Source: Anisakis pegreffii
Lineage: Eukaryota; Nematoda; Chromadorea; Rhabditida; Anisakidae
Assembly: GCA_035041965.1 (NCBI GenBank)
Contig: JAPYMA010000103.1
Span: forward strand, 62,001 to 126,000
DNA length: 64,000 nucleotides
Direction of reading: 5' to 3'
The notes below the pieces were generated by a model. It did not search any database. It saw nothing but the letters and a program-made list of their open reading frames with translations, and had not been told where the DNA came from. The position numbers were made by a program, and so were the translations under genes. This document shows positions 52,301-64,000 of the stretch, piece after piece. The first letter of the stretch is position 1. Each line of letters begins with the position of its first letter.

Positions 52301-55300
52301 TTGAAACGTTTCTGCAACATTTGAAACATTTCATTTCTGGAAGTATTCCTTATTGCTTCTTGATTCATTAAACAACGACAGAATTGTTGACTCAAAAGGC
52401 TTATGTAGTGGGATGGAGCGAAGTGTAATTTTATGAATACTGATGGAACGTTTGAGTGAAGAACGACGGATTGTTGCGATCATTTCAATGAACTAATTGG
52501 AATTCGCTTTTTTTCGTGTGAAAATTTGAGAGCATGAATTTGAGAACGTTGAAAAAACCACTGATAGTTTCATGCGATGTGTGTGGGTTTATTGGGGCAA
52601 AAACGGGCGATTTTTCATTTTCAAGATGACAATTCATTCATGTGGATGTGTATTGAATGGTTTTTTGTTTCGCAGAATATGATTTTTGATGATGGTTGAT
52701 GTTCAATCTGTTTATCTTAATTGATCACAAATCAGCGGTTGAAATATGTCCTTTCTATAACTGCATTTTTTGCTGGAGTCAGCAGGAAATTTTTTCTACG
52801 AAGATAATCTTTGGTCGCTTCAACAAGTTTTTGCGCTGTTAACATAGTCAGTCAAACCAGCGAAGACTGAATGGATTTGTGCAAAAAATTGTACTTTGAC
52901 ACAATCGTTGATTGCGATATATGGTGACATGACGGCAGAAGTGAATGAATGCAAAAACAAATTCCAGGATTTCATGAACGAAGATATGGGATTTAAGCCG
53001 TTCAGTGGATTCTGTTCCGAGAATATCGATTCGTTTCTATTCGGCGGCAAAAGTTTGTCCTCTGCCCTTCATACGACTATTTCTTATTATTAGCCTTTCA
53101 TAAGTGAGCTTCAAAGTGTTCAGATAGTATTTGCAATATTCCCGGAGTAGATGAAATGCGATCGCCGCATTGTATTGTGCTGATGTCAAGCGTGGATATT
53201 TCTGATTTGAGAGATGTGTTTGAAAGTGATCCATCACGTTTTAGACACTGTCATTGAAACACACATAGTGTTGAATCCATTTGAGCAATTATTCGGTTAC
53301 ATATGAGACGATTGGTGTCTCATACAAATAGGTAGTCAGTCACAGAATACAAACTAGACATGTTAATCACCGATCAGAGCTGATCAAGAGGCGATTGCCA
53401 TTGTAATCATCCATTGATACTGTGTGTGATGAGGGGACATGAAATTTTAATTGATAATAGACTAGCGAACCCGTTATAGTCATGAATACTTTTCCATAAT
53501 TCATATTTGATCTTTTCATTCGCATGATAGATAGTTACAATAGATATGTTATTATTATATCCCTCGTATTATAAGAACATTCGAGAGCCAATTGTAAAAA
53601 CCGATTTCAATGAAATAAACCTTACAATTGGGAAAAAATGCCGAGGTATTTGCTTGATGCACCTAAATGCTATAATATGACCGAGATGAACCTATCGTTT
53701 TGATGTTTTTGAATCGTCAACGAGATTTTTTCATCAAAAAAATAGCAATATGAAATTGTACAAGAAGGAATTCAGTGCATTTAATTGGATTACCGTAACA
53801 CTTTTTATGGAGTTTCAATGTGCCACACAAAAAAGGACATTGCCATTGATCGTTGTTTTTATAGGGACTCCTTTCCGGCACTCAAATATTGGCAACAGAA
53901 AATCGACGAAATTTTTCTTCGATAGTGACGACGAAAACGATTGGTTAGTTGTTCGATTATAAATTTTCACTGTAATTGTTTAAATTGTCCTTCATCGACG
54001 AATCGCTCGGTACTTTTGCGTGTTTTTTTTTTCTTTTTTGAGGTTCTGATTGTTCAAAAACAAACATTTTTTGGTTGACAATGAAATCGGAGTATGATTC
54101 AGAATAGTTGAAAATGAATCGCGTTCATCCAATAAATCTACCTGGTACGACATATTAATACCAGGCACTTACCACTTTTACACACACACACACCTGACAG
54201 TTGAAGGGCGTGCACATTAACGATCCAAAATGAGAACACAGTGAAAGCAGATAATCCCATTTGTGAAGATGTCTATTTTATGAGTTAATCTCAGTCCAAG
54301 GACGGCGTCAATTTACACTAATGCAATTCGATATTCAACGAAAATTTTGAGTCTGCATTAAAGATTTCGTTTTTTGAGATCCTCTCACAAGCGTATCTCC
54401 GCACAATAGATGATTGTCATTAGTTTTTAGACGTTAAAAATTCTCACGTCACTAGTCGAAGCTGGATTTTGTTGCAGAGATTCACTCGTTCAATGGGAGT
54501 TTTTTTTTTGTGATGAGCAGAAATCTGAGCAAACTATAGACCTTTTAGTCTCTAATGGATATACATATGTGACCAGGTGTAATTGAATGCACGCTAACTA
54601 CTCATTGCGATTGGATCAATTCAGTTTATAGTTAAGTGGTGGATGATGAATGCGTCATGAACACTCGATAAATTTCGTGAATAATTTTACAATTTGTGAA
54701 GAAGTCAATCCTAAAACTCTGAAATCGCTCCATTCAAAAAAAATTCTGAATGAAATTCCCTCAAATGATTTTTCCGGTTTTTAAATTTCTCATACATCGT
54801 CTCTTGTGCATTGAAGCAGTTCTTTTTTATTCACTGGTTGGTGCCTGCGAAAATGTTTTAATGAAATTTTCCTATTCATTCGTCGTTCGGAATTTTCTCA
54901 TGTTCCGTGATGAAATTAGAAAAAAAAAAGACGTAAGAGCAGTACATTTCTCGTGACTGATGCATACTTAATTGGTTTCCGCGATTCGAGTTGTTCAACG
55001 AAACTTCAACTTCAATTTTAAAATTTTGAAATGTCCACATGAAAGAGTTCGTTTGCAATCCGTGCCCATTGATCATATAAGAAGGGACAGGAAATTGCGC
55101 GAGTGTAACGGAATATACAAAGAAAAACTTTGACGGAGCGAATTGGTGAGGAAGTCGCCAAAGTAGCGGAGGGCCGGAGAGTACCGTGTAAATTATGATT
55201 TCGCTGGTTTTTCGCTGATCATGACAACTCCTAATCATTTTTCGCATTCAGCTATTCTCGGCTTAAGCTTTTTTGGGCTCTGAGAGTAGATCATGGGGAG

Positions 55301-56357
55301 AAAGACCGAAACACGCTTCACTGCCGTACAGAATTTTGAAAAATCATTTTCAGTGCATTCTCGTCAGTGATTCGATTCTCAACGGCTGAACCAGGTAAAA
55401 ATGCATGCTCGCGTAAGACAACGACAAGTACAAAATTCGTCGATGGCAAAAAAGTGGTCACCAAAGTGTACGTGTTTCTTCGTTGTTATTTGTTTGTTTG
55501 TTTTGATTTTTCTTCTCACAACAATCAGGTAAATCCGTCACATATGTAAATAAACACTTAACCATGCGTGAGCGAGTTTTTTCATCAATTTGTGATTAAA
55601 ATTTGTTTATTTGAATGAAAGAACTAAACACCTCACTTAGCCAAACAGCAACAATGTAAACATATGAATAATGGTGACTGGAAAACTATGTGTGTGTGTT
55701 GGTTTCGTTTTGTGATTACGAAAAAGTGTGAATTGTATTCGATGGTGAAGATTGTTTGTTTGCATAAAGCTGTTCGGATCATAATTTGGAACGAAAGATA
55801 TTGTGCGCAGTGCAAGAGGGATGGATGCAAAAGTTTACCAGAAGTGTTTTCGCAAGCAATCTACAATTCAAAAAAAAAATTGTTTCGAAACGATGATGAT
55901 GAATGGATAACTGGATATAAAGCATATTGTAGCTTGACTACATTTCAAAAGCATCACTGATTGATTAGCGTGTAGAAGCGAAAAGATCATCTTCATGTCG
56001 CAAAGCCACAACTTCATGTCGCTTTATGAAATTGTCTTTGCGATCATGGAATTATGCTCTGTGCAATCGTGATTATGATTTACTTGATAGTAATGAATTC
56101 AACTACGATGCTATTCGTATCCAGAACAACGACAATAATAACAATACAATTAGCGCTCATAAGTGTACGGAATTCAAGCGCAGCACATTCAGTTCACGGA
56201 ATGCTATCAAACACTGATAGAAAACAAGAAATGTTGTGATTAACGTTGGTGTTGTTTCAGAATAGAGAGTAACGGTGAAGAGACAGTGGAAATAACAGAA
56301 AATGGCATCCTGAAATCTCGTGTGATCAACGGTAATCCGGTGGATACACGAGCATAG
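49392..56357 (+). CDS. DNAJB6/DNAJB2-type Hsp40 co-chaperone
   Basis: J-proteins stimulate Hsp70 ATPase and hand it clients; the DNAJB6/B2 branch suppresses aggregation in the cytosol and nucleus. Seven exons (49392-49471, 50326-50435, 52006-52151, 52968-53052, 53865-53943, 55354-55467, 56261-56357) join in phase to 236 residues. Residues about 8-72 are the J domain, with the Hsp70-contacting HPD at 36-38 and a KKR..YDRSG end. A G/F-type region follows ([13 protein letters not shown] at about 98-111), then an S/T-rich part ([14 protein letters not shown], 188-201) and the C-terminal block ([16 protein letters not shown]). The S/T run is shorter than in human DNAJB6. There are no zinc fingers, so it is not class A. 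The introns are long (about 800-1570 bases). An AATAAA lies at 56623. Confidence 0.95.
49722..50219 (-). other. Long antisense ORF inside DnaJ intron 1
   Basis: A 165-codon minus-strand frame lies wholly inside the first intron of the DnaJ gene. This is longer than expected by chance at this base composition. The sequence is K/S-rich with no domain that I recognise, it begins in an ordinary AT-rich stretch, and no splice or promoter signal stands out. It could be a nested gene, a relic or chance. Confidence 0.15.
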
Positions 56358-57737
56358 TTGTGTTCAGCCATTCGTGAGCGATATATCTGTCAATATCGAG
56401 CAGCAGCTCACTTCTGAGTGAGCGCATCAGTCATCTGAAGATAGTGGTCACCATTCTCTTTGATATGCACCTCGTTCCACGTTCATTTCATTATTATTAT
56501 TATTATAATTAATGATATTATTTATTGCTTGCTGTTGTGCCATCTCTCGACCATATTTGATTCATTGATGGAATCAACTTCCCATCGAAACGTTCCAATG
56601 AACTCATTTGAATTCCTCCAAGAATAAATCAACGAATTGAGAGCAATATTCGCATTTTAAAAAAAAGAGAGTTCGAAAAAATCGCAAACTGGTTGAGAAA
56701 AAGATTATCGAAAATTTCATTGAATTTTTGATGATTTTGAATGGTTTTTGGTACAACCGAGAATATTTTTATCCAAAAAACTCGTCCCAGCGGAGGCACA
56801 CTCAACGCATCGGGCAGTTAAACAAATAAACTGAAAACGCTATTGGCCATGTACCGTCATTGCTGGTGGTGTTCGTTTGTATGGGACAATTACGATCATA
56901 TTGATCGACTTGTCCAATACCACTCAGCTAGCCAATTTCATTACTTTGATAAGTTAGTGATAAGGAAAGATGAATGCATCAACGCCACATAATCATTCAA
57001 CTCGTTTTACTCATGATTTCATTTGTTTCCTCGAGTCAACCGACGACGACCACTTAAACATGTTCTGTTCTTACAGTGATGGCAGCTCGTTTAGGAAATT
57101 GTCAGTTTTCTGAATTCTTCAGTCTATTTCTTAATTGTTCATTCACTTTGTTGTGGTGATGTCCTTGAGCTGTTCTTCAACAAATTGAATTCTTTAAACT
57201 TTTAATCTCTATTTGACCTGACTTCAAAGAATTTACACTAATATTGTATGTTTGATTATCGGTATATGATGTACTGTTCATTCGTTTCTTTTCATTTCTT
57301 TTTTGATTAGATGAGACCAACTTCATCTCATTTGTAACTTCTTGCCATATTCGGTTAGCTTCAGTTTTTATTTGCGCGTGTGTGTGTTTGTTTGTTTGTT
57401 TGTTTTGGTTCGTATAGGATAGGATAGGTGTCTTCTGAGAGTTTACTCCATCACTCGCTTTCTTTGATGCTTGCAAAATACTCCAGGGACTGAAATCATT
57501 TCAAAATGATAAGATATCATTGATTGACTCATAAGCAATAGGTTATCTCTGAGGAACTCATTGAAATCCGATTGCACAAATGTCACTGAGGTCGGGTTGT
57601 CATAGCGATATGCATAGATAAGGAGAAATGGTTTTTTCACATATGCTAGTTATCGTAGAATAATTGTATCTGTTTAATTCAGTGGTGTATATACTCTATT
57701 ATCTAATATGACTTCTGAAATTCTTCTTATAAATTTA
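56358..57737. other. 3' flank of the DnaJ gene, no gene seen
   Basis: Contains the likely poly(A) signal AATAAA at 56623-56628 and simple repeats (tttgtttgtttg near 57385). Nothing else was recognised. Confidence 0.4.
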
Positions 57738-59127
57738 GCTTTATGCGGTTGTTGTGCATTCCGTCTATTCACTCGTTTTGAACACTGCCATTGGTTCTAG
57801 TTCTAATCCTTGTCCACTCGCTCTCTTGAACGAACTGAATCGAGTCTTATGATTATTAGTAGATTCTGATACCGAATTTACATCCATCATTGTCATCTTC
57901 TACATCATCAAGTGTTGCGCACACTTTTTGTTCTTCAGTAACATCCAAAATTCAATCGATCCAATACGTTCTGTCGTTTGTTTCATTTGTCGGTATCTGT
58001 CTGCTGAGTCAGACAAGAAGCGCTCGGTTTGAATTCATTCAGAAATTTCAAGCGAATCTGCCACCAACTGATCGATTGCTGTTGAACTTGGTTCTGATCA
58101 CTAATCAATCGCATTCATCCATCCATCCAGCTATTTGTCCAGCTTTTGTATGTGTTTATGTGCTATCATTGTGAAGTTATACTGTAAACTCGCAGTAGCG
58201 CTCTAATTCAAGGATTGAATAGCAAAATGATGGTTAAGTGTGATTAGATTCTGAAATCGTTGCTGAAAGCACTGTTTGTGATATCTTCTGACTACACTTT
58301 GTGCAATCGACTGATATCTAGGAAGTTCAAATTGCAAGTTTCATTGTGTAATGGCAGCTGGATCGCGACGACGAACCCTGTAGTAGTGTTCTGGAAGGTT
58401 GGTCGTCGATTCCGTTGAATGAAGAGATGTATTTAATTAAAGCGCTGCTTAGAGTATCGTTTTTTTTTTTTTTGCTAATCGATACGAAAAGAGAAATTTC
58501 ACACAACCTTATTGGATGATTGTTGAGTTAATGCGAAGAATGTCTTCTGCGTGTCAATAATTTGCCAATGAATTTGACGTCAACCTTTCAAGTGACTACA
58601 CTACCGTATTTGAATACATCGAACGTCTACAAAATACTTACTGCCGCCTCTCGTTGATATGAAGAGTTGAAGGATTTGTATTGTATAAACGTTTTAATAA
58701 TGTATTCATGTTAACCGTGTACCGTTGGGATGTGCACAATGATTCGTTCATGTATGATTATTATTATTTTTATTGTTAATTTTCAGTTTCATTTCTCATG
58801 TTTCGTTTTTGTTTTGTGTTCTGCGTTCGTTCTGCTGTATGTCGCCAATTGTGTTGTTTGTACCAACCATCAGAAAAAATAAGCTATCAATATCCTGAGG
58901 AGCGAAGGATTTATGCTGTATAAAGATGTTCCTATATTTATCACGTTTCTTTTCCACTTCGGCTATTGCCATCTTATTACTAATGGATTTAATGCAAGAA
59001 CTTCATCTCGCGATTGCAATGTCGCAGTCAGGATTCAGAGTGTCTCTTATGAGTGCTGACTTTTTCTTTCAACGCAGTTCTGTCGTCGCCAGCAGAACTG
59101 TCCAATCGAATTTCTTGAAAAAGCAAC
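57738..59127 (+). other. Weak cluster of exon-like segments
   Basis: Three plus-strand pieces look exon-like. At about 57738-57852 an open frame after aaatttag includes SSSNPCPLALL. At about 58353-58480 an open frame contains DRDDEPCSSVLEG. At 59078-59127, bounded by caacgcag and gtaaga, the frame reads CRRQQNCPIEFLEKA. The cysteine motifs recall EGF/LDL-receptor modules, but spacing and key residues do not fit well and the pieces do not chain. They could be exons of a diverged receptor, relics or chance. Confidence 0.2.
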
Positions 59128-60096
59128 GTAAGAAAGTACTCATCTGAAAAGTAGCATGTTCACAAAATTTCGTCTTGCGAACGAAATGAAAAAAAATTCA
59201 CATACGAACATGTTGAGAGACGTAGTAATAATGTTGAAATATGTTGAATGTTGAAGTAATGTTGACGTAGTAATGTTGAAATAAGGCTATAAGGTAGTAA
59301 TGTTAACAATGTTACATAGTAAGACGACTAACTGTAGTAATAAGAACAAGAATAGGAATACAAATTATATAAATATAATACATTGGAATGAGGAATTTAA
59401 CCGAAAAACTGCTCAATTCACAGATACATTTTTGCTTGAATACCTAATTTCCATACTCCATGAATGAATTAAATAAGAATGTTCGAATATGCTCGACCAT
59501 TAGACTTTATCAAACTGAAGATTTGTCACATGCAAAATCCATAATTCATTAAATTACCAATATTATAACCTCTTCGAAACGAAAGGAACTATATCATTAA
59601 ACAAATACAATTATCCAACGAACACACACAATGTAGTACGGATTAGTGGACTGCGAATGATGAATTCGCAATTTCCAGTATTGGATAACGAAGAACGATA
59701 TTCACAATTCATAGTGGCACATTAGAAGGCAATGAAACCTTGAAAAGCGACAATGTTCTGCGAAAAACACCTGTATTGGTTGATGGTCGGTCGATGACAA
59801 CAGAGCAATGAGGTAACAATAACAAGCAAAGAAAATTGATGGAAACCATTAGATCACGTAGGTATCAGCTTCTCAATGGACAGACACTTAGAAAAGAATG
59901 ATTATAACTGAATTCAAATGACAATGGCTGAAGTTATCAAGGTTATTGCTGGAATGAATATTGACATGCAATGAAAACAACGTTGTATTATTGCGTTTTT
60001 ACGAGAGTTGCTCGTACGAGAGTATTCGTCATTGCAAAACGCCAAATTAATTTGCTTTTCTAATAATTTTGTTTCCAATCTCAGGTATTTCCAACT
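59128..60096. other. Intergenic, short internal repeats
   Basis: Around 59220-59335 the motif gtagtaatgttgaa recurs several times imperfectly. No gene is seen. Confidence 0.4.
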
Positions 60097-60908
60097 TCAT
60101 AGATCATCGAAGACAAGCTTTCGTCGGACATTGGCCAAGAGTCGCTCTCGTCTTAAGGTGTCCAAAGCAGCGCTGTGACACGGACGACGAGGTGCCCATG
60201 TGAAATGTTGCTGTCCAACAGGTGGTTTAGGACTTGCTCTTCGCACAGGTGTTCTAACAGAGGAGGTATCTTCATCGCACTCAATATCAGTTGTTCCATC
60301 CGGTTTCATGCAAGTGATGCTTTTTGGTGGAGCGTTATTGTGCTGAAAAGGACAATAACGCTGACAGAATCAAATTAACCATTTGAAGCCGACAAGCAAA
60401 AGATTCGAACTTATCATAGTTGTACATCACATCCGATCACGTGAATTTTCCTTTTGATATTGTCTTAAACCCAGCACATGATCTCCTAGCTTTCATAACC
60501 TCCGTTTCTTGAGCTCTAATTTGAATAACAGATTCTTGATTAGTTTAGTGAGCCGTAAAGTGATGTATCTGAGAGAGTTTTACGGTAAATGCGGACACTT
60601 TCTTCATGACGATGATAACTGACAGCACTGGCTCGGATAATATTGAGAACAAACATTTGAATATTTGCTCGCTGCTTACGGAATTGAGCCAGGTTCAAAT
60701 TTCCCATAACGTGAACGAAACTACTTTAAAACCTGATTACATACATACACGTTACCTTGTCTTGATCACCGACCATTACTGACAGGTGATTTGTTTTAGA
60801 AATTTTCGAGCCTTTCAATGATTTGTGCGTATTTAATGATTCATCTTTCGAGTCAGCCGACAGATTCAAAACTGAATCTCCGAATGAGCAGTCGAGTGAG
60901 GAGAGCAT
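60097..60908 (-). CDS. Unknown basic protein with CDK-like sites and RxxL motif
   Basis: Two exons, 60908-60756 (51 codons, donor gtaacg, phase 0) and 60342-60097 (acceptor ccttttcag), give 132 residues. The first half is acidic and serine-rich. The second half is basic and proline-rich: TPVRR at 82-86 and SPKPP at 88-92 fit proline-directed (CDK-type) phosphorylation sites, and RERLLAN at 116-122 resembles a destruction box, next to a basic VRRKLVFDDL end. There is no KEN box and I do not recognise a family. These motifs suggest a cell-cycle-regulated protein, which is inference only. It is divergent from the esterase, 379 bases away, so the two may share a promoter region. Coding character and splice phase make the gene itself likely. 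Confidence 0.65.
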
Positions 60909-63951
<3,043 letters not shown>

Positions 63952-64000
63952 GTAGATGAGCTGAGAATCTTCTGTTGTTCACGAACTCGAATTTCCTCTC

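Noticed and set aside
54876..55247. 123-codon minus-strand frame in a DnaJ intron
   Set aside because: No domain, splice support or coding bias beyond chance.
55664..55960. 98-codon plus-strand frame in the last DnaJ intron
   Set aside because: Falls between confirmed exons that already join in phase; no family resemblance.

Overview
The window reads as nuclear DNA of a nematode. It is AT-rich and gene-poor. Its recognisable genes are cut into many small exons by GT-AG introns with TTTCAG-type acceptors. Three of the four best genes have an acceptor-like AG only 1 to 6 bases before the ATG, as expected where a spliced leader is added in trans. A parasitic or other large-intron nematode would fit the low gene density, but the species cannot be named from this sequence.

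Layout. 1-6700: no firm gene; weak coding-like stretches on both strands, a diverged repeat pair at 3830-4155, a GC-rich hairpin island at 4570-4830 and an isolated signal-peptide exon at 5169-5243. 6742-11551 (+): a Ski/Sno (DAF-5-like) transcriptional co-regulator with a clear first exon and a coiled-coil tail rebuilt from two later exons. 11.6-15.2 kb: coding-like fragments only. 15205-15552 (+): an intronless small membrane protein with a run of ten glutamates. 17.2-18.8 kb: several short tandem repeats. 20573-21434: a broken or misread gene followed by an A-rich tract. 23593-26692 (-): an eight-exon annexin that starts with a signal peptide and a four-cysteine segment. 26.7-46.9 kb: about 20 kb without a recognisable gene. 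46927-47132 (-): probable last exons of an unknown gene. 49392-56357 (+): a seven-exon DNAJB6/DNAJB2-type co-chaperone. 57.7-59.1 kb: weak coding-like pieces. 60097-60908 (-): a two-exon unknown basic protein, divergent from 61288 to the right edge (+): the first six or seven exons of a carboxylesterase with a predicted N-terminal lipid anchor.

The genes do not form an operon or pathway. They lie far apart on both strands. DAF-5/Ski acts in nuclear TGF-beta signalling, the DnaJ protein in cytosolic protein folding, the annexin is predicted to be exported, and the esterase is predicted to sit on the inner face of membranes. For the annexin (378 aa) and the DnaJ protein (236 aa) the exon phases close exactly. 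The Ski gene has unresolved middle exons, and the esterase is cut by the window edge and shows a reading-frame problem near 63.74 kb.

The most unusual item is the annexin. Annexins normally lack a signal peptide; this one has one, a cysteine-patterned N-terminal segment, and calcium loops kept only in repeats II and IV.
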